Below are positions 1 through 6,273 of a stretch of DNA of 14,932 nucleotides, one piece after another (within the stretch, counting starts at the first letter, position 1; each line of letters starts with the position of its first letter). The stretch comes from Christensenellaceae bacterium (GTDB lineage Bacteria; Bacillota; Clostridia; Christensenellales; Aristaeellaceae): assembly GCA_020025205.1 (NCBI GenBank), contig JAHHSO010000033.1, forward strand, positions 1-14,932. The letters run 5' to 3'. The position numbers were made by a program, and so were the translations under genes. The notes under the pieces were generated by a model. It ran no database searches. It was not told the DNA's origin and saw only the letters and a program-made list of their open reading frames with translations.

Positions 1-49
1 TACCAATGTTGACGTGCGGCTTGTTGCGCTCAAACTTTTGCTTCGCCAT
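1..49 (-). CDS. tuf: Elongation factor Tu, N-terminal fragment (cut by window edge)
   Basis: Only the first 16 codons are present; the gene runs off the left edge. They read MAKQKFERNKPHVNIG, the near-invariant EF-Tu N-terminus that precedes the GHVDHGKT P-loop. EF-Tu is the GTPase that delivers aminoacyl-tRNA to the ribosome. The ATG at 49 is preceded by GGAGGT at a spacing of 7. Its place directly after fusA is the standard str-operon order. The 105-nt gap to fusA holds two hairpins, listed separately. Confidence 0.95.
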   Translation of the reverse strand, partial: MAKQKFERNKPHVNIG

Positions 50-67
50 TGGAATTACCTCCATCGA

Positions 68-84
68 GCCGGAATGAATCCGGC
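68..84 (-). other. Small hairpin just upstream of the tuf ribosome binding site
   Basis: Six-bp perfect stem GCCGGA/TCCGGC with a 5-nt loop, ending 4 nt before the GGAGGT of tuf. On the transcribed strand it is preceded, not followed, by a T-rich run, so it is not a terminator for this strand. It could affect access to the tuf translation start; this is inference. Confidence 0.4.
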
Positions 85-109
85 CGTATTTTTAAATCAA
101 TGAAAAGGG

Positions 110-132
110 TTCCCGTGCAAAAAGCACGGGAA
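110..132 (-). other. Strong hairpin between fusA and tuf (attenuator or RNA-processing site)
   Basis: Perfect 9-bp stem TTCCCGTGC/GCACGGGAA with a TTTTT loop, 22 nt after the fusA stop. In the direction of transcription it is followed by CCCTTTTC, a poor U-tract, so full termination looks unlikely. It may be a partial terminator, an mRNA stabiliser or a processing point that sets tuf expression apart from fusA. Confidence 0.5.
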
Positions 133-154
133 GCCTTGAATCAAAGACGGATGA

Positions 155-2236
155 TTACTTCGCAGCCTTGCTGCCGCAGACCTTCTCCTGAATGGACTTC
201 GGAACCGGCTCGTAATGCTCAGGCTGCATGCTGTACACGCCGCGGCCCTGCGTACGGGAACGCAGAGAGGTGGAGTATCCGAACATCTCGGACAGCGGAA
301 CCATCGCATGGATCATCTGAGTGCCGCCGGAAATGGACTCCATGCCCTCGACGCGGCCGCGGCGAGAGTTCAGGTCGCCGATAACGTCGCCCATGTAGTC
401 TTCCGGAACGGTGACGTCAACCTTCATGATCGGCTCAAGCAGCACCGGATCGGCCTTGGCCATAGCAGCCTTGAAAGCCATAGAACCGGCGATCTTAAAC
501 GCAACTTCGGAAGAGTCAACATCGTGATAGGAGCCATCGTACACGGAGACGTGGAAGTCCACGACTTCGTAGCCGCCCAGCGGGCCGTTCTTGGCGGCCT
601 CCTGGATACCGGCATCGATAGGCGCGATGAACTCCTTCGGGATAGAGCCGCCAACGGTGTCGTTGGAGAAGGAATATCCTTCGCCCGCCTCGACCGGGGA
701 GATCTCAATCCAGCAGTGGCCGTACTGGCCGTTACCGCCGGTCTGGCGGACGTAGCGGCCTTCAGCCTTGGCAGCCTTGCGGATCGTTTCGCGATATGCA
801 ACCTGCGGCGCGCCGACAGTTGCTTCAACCTTAAACTCGCGCAGCAAACGGTCAACGATGATCTCCAGATGGAGCTCGCCCATGCCGGCGATGATCGTCT
901 GGCCGGTTTCCTGATCGGTGTAGGTCTTAAAGGTCGGGTCTTCCTCAGCCAGACGCAGCAGCGCCAGAATCATCTTCTCCTGGCCAGCCTTGGTCTTCGG
1001 CTCGATGGCAACCTGGATAACAGGCTCCGGGAACTCCATCTTCTCGAGGATGATCTTCTGCTTGTCGTCGCACAGGGAGTCACCCGTGGTGGTGTCCTTG
1101 AAACCGACAACGCCGCAGATTTCGCCGGTGTAGACCTCAGAGATCTCCTTACGTTCATTGGCGTGCATCTGAAGCAGACGGCCAATGCGCTCACGCTTGC
1201 CCTTGGTGGCATTGAGCACGTAAGAACCGGACGCCGCGTGACCGGAGTACACACGCACAAAGGTCAGCTTGCCGACAAACGGGTCGGTCATGACCTTGAA
1301 CGCCAGCGCGGAGAACGGCGCTTCATCGCTTGCCGGGCGCTCAATCTCCTCATCGGTAGCCGGGTCAAAGCCCTTAACCGGCGGGATGTCCAGCGGGGAC
1401 GGCATGTAGTCGATGACAGCGTCCAGCAGCAGCTGTACGCCCTTGTTGCGGTAGGATGTGCCGCACAGGACAGCGAAGAAAGAGCAGTCGATGGTGCCCT
1501 TGCGGATCGCAGCACGCATTTCTTCAACGGTCGGCTCTTCGCCTTCCATGAATTTCTCCATGATGCCGTCATCCACATCGGCCAATGCTTCGATGAGCTC
1601 TTCGCGGTAAAGCTGAGCGCTCTCGAGCATGTCCTCCGGGATATCCTCATCGCGGTAATCCTTGCCAAGGTCATCATAGTAGACCTCAGCACGCATGGTC
1701 AGCAGGTCGATGATGCCGCGGAATTCGCTTTCCGCGCCGATCGGCAGCTGAATCGGATGCGCGTTGGCATGCAGACGCTCGCGGAGCATGTCCACCACGC
1801 GGTAGAAGTTAGCACCCATGATGTCCATCTTGTTGACGTACACCATGCGCGGAACCTTGTAGTGCTCAGCCTGACGCCAAACAGTCTCAGACTGCGGCTC
1901 AACACCGCCCTTAGCGCAGAAAACGGCAACAGAACCGTCCAGAACACGCAGGGAACGCTCAACTTCAACCGTGAAGTCGACGTGGCCAGGGGTGTCAATA
2001 ATATTCAGGCGATGATCCTTCCAGTAGCAGGTCGTCGCAGCAGACGTAATGGTGATGCCGCGCTCCTGCTCCTGTGCCATCCAGTCCATGGTCGCGGTGC
2101 CTTCGTGCGTCTCGCCGATCTTGCGGCTCTTGCCCGTGTAGAACAGGATGCGCTCGGTCGTCGTCGTCTTGCCGGCATCGATATGCGCCATGATACCGAT
2201 GTTGCGAACCATACTTAATTCATGGTCTCTGGGCAT
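155..2236 (-). CDS. fusA: Elongation factor G (ribosomal translocase)
   Basis: 693-residue cytosolic GTPase that drives tRNA-mRNA translocation and, with RRF, ribosome recycling. The protein shows the P-loop AHIDAGKT (residues 17-24), the switch region RGITI (59-63), DTPGH (81-85) and NKMD (135-138), followed by the usual domains II to V; the length is normal for EF-G. I place the start at the ATG at 2236, not the TTG six bases upstream, because AAGGAG lies 7 nt before the ATG and only 1 nt before the TTG. It lies 67 nt after rpsG and 105 nt before tuf. Codon use nearly avoids TTA, CTA and TCA, as expected for a highly expressed gene. Confidence 0.98.
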   Translation of the reverse strand: MPRDHELSMVRNIGIMAHIDAGKTTTTERILFYTGKSRKIGETHEGTATMDWMAQEQERGITITSAATTCYWKDHRLNIIDTPGHVDFTVEVERSLRVLDGSVAVFCAKGGVEPQSETVWRQAEHYKVPRMVYVNKMDIMGANFYRVVDMLRERLHANAHPIQLPIGAESEFRGIIDLLTMRAEVYYDDLGKDYRDEDIPEDMLESAQLYREELIEALADVDDGIMEKFMEGEEPTVEEMRAAIRKGTIDCSFFAVLCGTSYRNKGVQLLLDAVIDYMPSPLDIPPVKGFDPATDEEIERPASDEAPFSALAFKVMTDPFVGKLTFVRVYSGHAASGSYVLNATKGKRERIGRLLQMHANERKEISEVYTGEICGVVGFKDTTTGDSLCDDKQKIILEKMEFPEPVIQVAIEPKTKAGQEKMILALLRLAEEDPTFKTYTDQETGQTIIAGMGELHLEIIVDRLLREFKVEATVGAPQVAYRETIRKAAKAEGRYVRQTGGNGQYGHCWIEISPVEAGEGYSFSNDTVGGSIPKEFIAPIDAGIQEAAKNGPLGGYEVVDFHVSVYDGSYHDVDSSEVAFKIAGSMAFKAAMAKADPVLLEPIMKVDVTVPEDYMGDVIGDLNSRRGRVEGMESISGGTQMIHAMVPLSEMFGYSTSLRSRTQGRGVYSMQPEHYEPVPKSIQEKVCGSKAAK

Positions 2237-2261
2237 GTTCAATCTCCTTTTTATCTAGGCG

Positions 2262-2281
2262 GCTGCGGTCTTAGCCGCAGC
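2262..2281 (-). other. Hairpin in the rpsG-fusA spacer
   Basis: Seven-bp stem GCTGCGG/CCGCAGC with a 6-nt loop, between the rpsG stop and the fusA ribosome binding site. No U-tract follows, so it is not a rho-independent terminator. It may be a stabilising or processing element. Confidence 0.4.
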
Positions 2282-2303
2282 GCACCTGCGCGGTCCTAAA
2301 AAA

Positions 2304-2774
2304 TTACCAGCGATAGTGGGCGAACGCCTTGTTGGCCTCGGCCATACGATGCATCTCTTCCTTACGCTTCACAGCGGCACCAGTGTTGTTGCTGGCGTCG
2401 ATAATCTCAGCGCAAAGACGCTCCGCCATGGTCTTCTCGCCGCGCTTGCGGGAGAAGTCCACCAGCCAGCGCAGTGCCAGAGTCTGGCGGCGCTCCGGGC
2501 GGATCTCGATCGGGACCTGATACGTTGCACCGCCAACACGGCGAGCCTTCACTTCGATGCTGGGCAGGATGTTCTGCAGGCCAGCATTGAACACTTCCAT
2601 AGCATCCTTGCCGGTCTTCTCGGCCAGCTTGGAGAATGCTTCATAGCAGACGGTCTGCGCGATGCCGCGCTTGCCGTCGAGCATAATCTGATTGATCAGC
2701 TTAGTCACGATGGTGTTGCCGTAAATCGGATCCGGCAGCACTTCGCGCTTCGGTACAAAACCACGTCTCGGCAT
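2304..2774 (-). CDS. rpsG: 30S ribosomal protein S7
   Basis: 156-residue protein that nucleates the head of the small subunit by binding the 3' major domain of 16S rRNA. The N-terminus MPRRGFVPKREVLPDP, the central MLDGKRGIAQ, the ARRVGGATYQVPIEIRPERR segment and the C-terminal MAEANKAFAHYRW are all S7 signatures, and the length is standard. The open frame extends upstream, but the ATG at 2774 is the start because AGGAGGT lies 6 nt before it and the homology begins there. In E. coli S7 is the repressor of its own operon; the unusually long, structured rpsL-rpsG spacer just upstream would suit a similar role here (inference). Confidence 0.98.
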   Translation of the reverse strand: MPRRGFVPKREVLPDPIYGNTIVTKLINQIMLDGKRGIAQTVCYEAFSKLAEKTGKDAMEVFNAGLQNILPSIEVKARRVGGATYQVPIEIRPERRQTLALRWLVDFSRKRGEKTMAERLCAEIIDASNNTGAAVKRKEEMHRMAEANKAFAHYRW

Positions 2775-2918
2775 GGGTTTACCTCCTGGATTGTCGGGGA
2801 ACGGAAAATTCCGCTCCTGTTTTCTTGCAGCATGACCCGAACGGCCAGAAAAGCACCGCCTCAGCAAAAGCGGCCTGCTTCACTGGATCTAGCACACGGC
2901 CCTGCCCGCAGGACACCT

Positions 2919-2942
2919 GCGCGCGCTGTTCCAACACGCGCA
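2919..2942 (-). other. GC-rich hairpin in the rpsL-rpsG spacer
   Basis: Complementary arms TGCGCG and CGCGCA, with an inner TGT/ACA pairing and a short asymmetric bulge, closed by a 4-nt loop. It lies about 145 nt upstream of rpsG. A further 4-bp hairpin (CCTG/CAGG) sits at 2901-2912. They add to the view that this spacer is folded RNA and not empty DNA. Confidence 0.35.
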
Positions 2943-2978
2943 CATTCTTCCCGCTTCGCGGCCGGCCACCCGTCTCGG

Positions 2979-3046
2979 ATCGACGACACCTCCGATACTG
3001 GGAGGGCGCCACTTCCTTCGTAAATCCGAAGTATTGGCCCGTCGAT
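2979..3046 (-). promoter_or_regulatory. Candidate structured RNA element after rpsL (possible S7 autoregulation site)
   Basis: A perfect 7-bp outer stem (ATCGACG at 3046-3040 with CGTCGAT at 2985-2979) encloses two inner hairpins: CTTCG/CGAAG (3031-3016, 6-nt loop) and CCTCC/GGAGG (3005-2989, 7-nt loop), with short GGC/GCC pairing possible at the junction. The first base of the outer stem is the last A of the rpsL TAA stop codon. Seen: the complementarities. Known: E. coli S7 represses the str operon by binding the rpsL-rpsG intercistronic RNA. Inferred: a comparable element here. Confidence 0.45.
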
Positions 3047-3420
3047 TACTTCTTCGGGCGCTTTGCGCCGTACTTGGAGCGAGCCTGCATGCGCTTGGCC
3101 ACGCCGGCAGCGTCAAGCGCGCCGCGGATGATGTGGTAACGAACGCCAGGCAGGTCACGGACACGGCCGCCGCGGATGAGCACGACAGAGTGCTCCTGCA
3201 GGTTGTGGCCAATGCCGGGGATGTAGCAGGTACCTTCGACTCCGTTCGTCAGGCGAACACGAGCGATCTTACGCAGAGCAGAGTTCGGCTTCTTGGGCGT
3301 GGTGGTCTTAACAGACAGGCACACGCCGCGCTTCTGCGGGCACTTCTGCAGGATAGGCGCGGTGGGCTTTGCAGCCATCGCTTTTCTTCCGTTGCGGATC
3401 AACTGGTTGATCGTAGGCAT
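3046..3420 (-). CDS. rpsL: 30S ribosomal protein S12, with Arg at position 88
   Basis: 124-residue decoding-centre protein. The signatures CPQKRGVC (27-34), TTTPKKPNSALRK (39-51), GHNLQEHSVVLIRGGRV (71-87) and QARSKYGAKRPKK are intact. The short form lacks the insertion seen in Bacillus. Lys43 is retained, and Asp89, the residue methylthiolated in E. coli, is present. Position 88, lysine in most bacteria, is arginine (codon CGT), the residue of the known streptomycin-resistance change K88R (mycobacterial numbering). The ATG at 3420 has AGGAGGT 6 nt upstream. It follows the L7Ae-like gene and is followed by a 271-nt spacer. Confidence 0.98.
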   Translation of the reverse strand: MPTINQLIRNGRKAMAAKPTAPILQKCPQKRGVCLSVKTTTPKKPNSALRKIARVRLTNGVEGTCYIPGIGHNLQEHSVVLIRGGRVRDLPGVRYHIIRGALDAAGVAKRMQARSKYGAKRPKK

Positions 3421-3515
3421 GGAAGCACCTCCTATTGATTCTTCATTATTGATGGAACACTTACTTGCTGATATATCTATATGAACCCGGCTGATGCGGG
3501 GTCATAGCAGCAAAC

Positions 3516-3533
3516 AGGCTGGCTGTCCAGCCT
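3516..3533 (-). other. Hairpin between the L7Ae-like gene and rpsL
   Basis: Seven-bp perfect stem AGGCTGG/CCAGCCT with a 4-nt loop, directly after the stop codon of the L7Ae-like gene. It is followed by GTTTGC, too poor a U-tract for a strong terminator. It could act as a weak attenuator that lowers or adjusts transcription into rpsL, or as a stabiliser of the upstream message. Confidence 0.4.
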
Positions 3534-3534
3534 C

Positions 3535-3780
3535 TCACTTAAGCAGGCCGGCAGCTGCCGCCTTGACATCGATGCCGCAGGCGCGCCCCAGCTTCTCCAT
3601 GGATTCAACCTGCGTGCAGGGAATATCCATATCATAGCAGCGGTCAACAACGCGCTTGGTGATGAGCAGATCTGCATCTGCCGCCACATAAGCATGGGCA
3701 ATCTTTCCCTCGTCGAGGGCGCGCAGGAGTTGTTTGGTCCCGACTACTCGTCGGTCAACATCGGCCAGACCTTCATGCAT
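3535..3780 (-). CDS. rplGB: L7Ae-family K-turn-binding ribosomal protein (YbxF/RplGB-like)
   Basis: 81 residues, the usual size of the bacterial L7Ae-like proteins, with the motif GTKQLLRALDEGK (14-26), the AADADLLITKRVV strand-helix and the C-terminal VESMEKLGRACGIDV segment, closely matching Bacillus YbxF as I recall it. The family binds kink-turn RNA; the cellular role in bacteria is unsettled. The open frame extends 21 codons upstream, but the ATG at 3780 fits the family N-terminus and has AAGGAAG 9 nt upstream. In many Bacillota this gene sits between rpoC and rpsL; here it is the first gene of the str operon, with its own promoter at 3852-3880 and a roughly 65-nt leader. Confidence 0.92.
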   Translation of the reverse strand: MHEGLADVDRRVVGTKQLLRALDEGKIAHAYVAADADLLITKRVVDRCYDMDIPCTQVESMEKLGRACGIDVKAAAAGLLK

Positions 3781-3851
3781 AAAACATTTCTTCCTTTCAT
3801 CGTTCTCTGCGCAGACCTTCCCCGCGGACGGTGCGCACAGCAAACGTAGTT

Positions 3852-3880
3852 ATCATATCATTTTCAAGCGCGTCTGTCAA
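3852..3880 (-). promoter_or_regulatory. Sigma-A promoter of the str operon (TTGACA-N17-TATGAT, extended -10)
   Basis: A consensus -35 TTGACA (3880-3875), a 17-nt spacer and -10 TATGAT (3857-3852), with TG one base before the -10. Predicted transcription start is near 3845. This is among the strongest promoters in the window and fits a ribosomal-protein operon that does not follow rpoC. Confidence 0.85.
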
Positions 3881-3921
3881 TCAGATTTTATGTTTTTTCC
3901 TGATTGCACAAGATTTTATGT
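3878..3921 (-). repeat. Direct and inverted repeats overlapping and upstream of the str promoter
   Basis: An exact 11-bp direct repeat, ACATAAAATCT on the minus strand, occurs at 3911-3921 and 3883-3893, 28 bp apart. A 7-bp inverted repeat CAATCAG/CTGATTG (3906-3900 and 3884-3878) overlaps the -35 box. CACAAG/CTTGTG pairing is also possible just after the cotH-like gene. These may be an operator, UP-element-like DNA or the remains of a weak terminator; none of these is proven. Confidence 0.5.
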
Positions 3922-3944
3922 GCCTTGTGAAACAATATTCTCCT

Positions 3945-5558
3945 TCAGTTAATCGGTGACCCTTTTCCTTGGGTAATATCATACCAGAGGAACCTGCTTT
4001 TCCCGCCATCCTCTTTTCTCAGTTGCTGTATGGCAGTCTCCATCACCTCAAACCGGACAGCCATATATTCTGCAATTCTGCTTCCATCTGTCTGCGTCCC
4101 CTGTGTCCCCCAGCGTTCTGCATTGCGCGCAGCGGCGCCGGATTCCTCCAGCTGGCGCGTATAGCATTCAATGCGGGCAGCAATCCGCTCAGGGTTGAAG
4201 ACAGTCTCTTTGCAGCTGTCCCACATGTCAGCAAGCGCCGTTCGTGCCGATGCATCCGTTCTAAGCAGTCTGTCTGCCATATAAAAGTACAGCCAGTTGT
4301 CATACCCCGGGCCGATGTCCTCCCATTTCAGCCCCCAGCTCTGATCCATGTCCCACGGTACAAAGTGATAGACATAGCCGTTGGGCTTCCATTCTGCCCA
4401 AATGTAAAGGTTGTTGAACACATTGTCCGTCAGCCCGGCGGCCTGAATCATCAGTTCCATGCGAAGGAGGCTGTTTATGTCCAGTCGTTTTAAGGCTTTT
4501 TCCCGAAAAACCGCATCGTCCTCTTCCACAATCAGATCCAGATATCCCTGAAGCGGCGCAAACGGCGTTTTAACCATCCGTGTATAATACAGCTCGTAAA
4601 GCGTATCCGGCACAATGGGGTCTTCTGCCGTAATGCCGCTTTCTGCAAACTGTGGAACATTCGTCCGATACACGCTGTCCGAAGCGGGATGTTGCTTGCC
4701 TGCTTTGTCCAGCTCCTCCGCCTCATCATACGGGTTCATCATCAGACAAACGCCCTTGTATTCTCCATTGACAAACACTTCTGCATATGCCGTTCTGCGC
4801 GCCCCAAAGGGTTCTGTTTCCGGCACCATATCCGCATAAACCGCCCAGCTCAGTCTGCCGCGCAGCAGATCATCCTGAATGGGGAGAAGAACCATCTCGC
4901 TCACAAGTCCCAATCCCGGCGTTTCCCAAACAGTCTTTTTGTTTCTGCCGTCCCGACGTCTGTATTCGATTTTGTAGCCGGGCTTATCAGAATACCTTGA
5001 TTGTCCGCCGCGGTAACGCGCCGTTGCAGCAGAACGCACAGTTTCCTGTCCAAATTCGCTGATGGTCACCTGCGCATTGGTGTCAAAGCTCGTGATTTCC
5101 GTCTGCGTTGTCAGGCTCAACAGCGGCAGACCGGTAAATATGATGCTGAAATAATCATACTCCTCTTCGTTGTATGCCATCACCTGATAAGCGCGCCCCT
5201 TTTGAATCGCCTCCCTGCAATCATCATAAGTGTACTCATCCGTGAAAAAAAGGTCAATTGCCTTCGTTTCCGGGGCGATTAGGTGAATTTCAGGCCAGCT
5301 CTCGCCCTGTTCAAGTCCCAGGGAGCAATAAAACGTATTGGTTTCCGCTTCATAAACCAGCGGCATTCCATCCATTTCAAGGGCCGTCACAAGCGGCTTT
5401 TCACTCCTGCGGTGCTCATCCTCAATGCTCCAAACCTCTTCTATGCTCCGGCATGGTCCAACAACCGGCCGATACGGAGAATCAAAGATCGCTACACCCA
5501 GCATCATCACCGACAAAATGCCCATCCACAGAGCCAGAGTCCCTCTCGTCTTGCGCAT
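3945..5558 (-). CDS. CotH-family kinase-like protein with an N-terminal membrane anchor
   Basis: 537 residues. A basic start (MRKTR) and a hydrophobic stretch at about residues 8-25 form a signal anchor, so the rest should lie outside the membrane. The CotH domain is marked by RYRGGQSR (181-188), DKPGYKIEY (191-199), AYAEVFVNGEYKGVCLM (257-273), DNVFNN (378-383) and PWDMDQSWG (401-409), the last containing the acidic residues of the nucleotide/metal site. CotH of Bacillus phosphorylates spore coat proteins; the many anchored homologues in Clostridia have unknown targets. It starts 37 nt after dapH without a promoter of its own, so it is probably the last gene of a dapB-dapH-cotH unit. The start has a close SD (GAGG about 3-4 nt before ATG). 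No clear terminator follows. I assign family, not target. Confidence 0.85.
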   Translation of the reverse strand: MRKTRGTLALWMGILSVMMLGVAIFDSPYRPVVGPCRSIEEVWSIEDEHRRSEKPLVTALEMDGMPLVYEAETNTFYCSLGLEQGESWPEIHLIAPETKAIDLFFTDEYTYDDCREAIQKGRAYQVMAYNEEEYDYFSIIFTGLPLLSLTTQTEITSFDTNAQVTISEFGQETVRSAATARYRGGQSRYSDKPGYKIEYRRRDGRNKKTVWETPGLGLVSEMVLLPIQDDLLRGRLSWAVYADMVPETEPFGARRTAYAEVFVNGEYKGVCLMMNPYDEAEELDKAGKQHPASDSVYRTNVPQFAESGITAEDPIVPDTLYELYYTRMVKTPFAPLQGYLDLIVEEDDAVFREKALKRLDINSLLRMELMIQAAGLTDNVFNNLYIWAEWKPNGYVYHFVPWDMDQSWGLKWEDIGPGYDNWLYFYMADRLLRTDASARTALADMWDSCKETVFNPERIAARIECYTRQLEESGAAARNAERWGTQGTQTDGSRIAEYMAVRFEVMETAIQQLRKEDGGKSRFLWYDITQGKGSPIN

Positions 5559-5595
5559 ATTCCTCTTTTTTTCCTTTAAATGATTATTCTTAATT

Positions 5596-6273
5596 TTACA
5601 GCATTCTCAGCGCTTCGACAAGAGCTGTTTTGCTCTGCGTTTTTTCGTCTTTCATCTTTACAACATGCGCTGGAGCACCTGCCACCACCGCCCGCGGCAG
5701 CACATCCTGTGTAACCACCGCCCCTGCCGCAACAACAGCCCCTTCTCCGATTCGAACCCCTTCCAAAACCACGGCATTCGCCCCGATCAAGACCCCATCT
5801 TCCACAATAACGGGTGTCGCACTGGGCGGTTCTATAACCCCTGCCAAAACAGCGCCTGCGCCAATGTGACAGTTTTTTCCAACAACAACACGGCCGCCCA
5901 AAACAGCACCCATATCAATCATGCTCCCTGCGCCAACGGATGCGCCAATATTGAGGATCGCCCCCATCATGATTACTGCATGCTCGCCAATTTCCACCGG
6001 TTCGCGCAGGATTGCCCCCGGCTCAATGCGCGCCGTGTAGCGCGTCAAATCGGCAAGCGGCAGTGCGCTATGCCGCCTGTCGCATTCCATCTGTGCCGCT
6101 TCGATCATCGCTTCATTTTCTTTCATCACAGGTGCAATATCCGCATATTCCCCTATGACAACCTGATTAAATACCTGGCAGTTTGGAAATTCCAATGGCT
6201 TCTTCGTTCGTATATATACCTTCACCGGCGTTTTCTTCTGAGCTGTGCGAATGATTTCAGCAATCTCTTCCAC
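5596..6273 (-). CDS. dapH: 2,3,4,5-tetrahydropyridine-2,6-dicarboxylate N-acetyltransferase
   Basis: Acetyl-CoA-dependent acetylation of tetrahydrodipicolinate, the entry to the acetylase branch of lysine and meso-diaminopimelate synthesis. The protein has an N-terminal DapH domain with TPVKVYI and DRRHSALPLADL, then a left-handed beta-helix of hexapeptide repeats (EPGAILREPVEIGEHAVIMM, IDMGAVLGGRVVVGKNCHIG, AGVIEPPSATPV), very like Bacillus DapH. I choose the GTG at 6273 (225 aa): GGAGGG lies 7 nt upstream and the length fits. An ATG at 6309 would add 12 unconserved residues. The gene overlaps the end of dapB by 17 nt and its SD lies inside dapB, which suggests translational coupling. Confidence 0.93.
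   Translation of the reverse strand: MEEIAEIIRTAQKKTPVKVYIRTKKPLEFPNCQVFNQVVIGEYADIAPVMKENEAMIEAAQMECDRRHSALPLADLTRYTARIEPGAILREPVEIGEHAVIMMGAILNIGASVGAGSMIDMGAVLGGRVVVGKNCHIGAGAVLAGVIEPPSATPVIVEDGVLIGANAVVLEGVRIGEGAVVAAGAVVTQDVLPRAVVAGAPAHVVKMKDEKTQSKTALVEALRML

Noticed and set aside
279..284. CCGAAC core inside fusA, and GTTCGG at 14784-14789 inside the GMP-synthase-like gene
   Set aside because: Both are within coding sequence, lack the full AWWWCCGAACWWT flanks or sit far from any promoter, and are explained by codons.
215..2218. 667-codon open frame on the plus strand, antisense to fusA
   Set aside because: It is in exact codon register with fusA, so it stays open only because fusA avoids TTA, CTA and TCA codons. 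The product resembles nothing I know and has no ribosome binding site of note.
2779..3012. 77-codon minus-strand open frame in the rpsL-rpsG spacer
   Set aside because: No convincing ribosome binding site or family resemblance; its codons overlap the inferred RNA structure. Treated as non-coding.
2979..3048. Rho-independent terminator directly after rpsL
   Set aside because: The structure has no U-tract and the downstream genes rpsG and fusA show no new clear promoter.
3781..3843. 21-codon N-terminal extension of the L7Ae-like protein
   Set aside because: Not conserved in the family, and the ATG at 3780 has an SD and gives the normal length.
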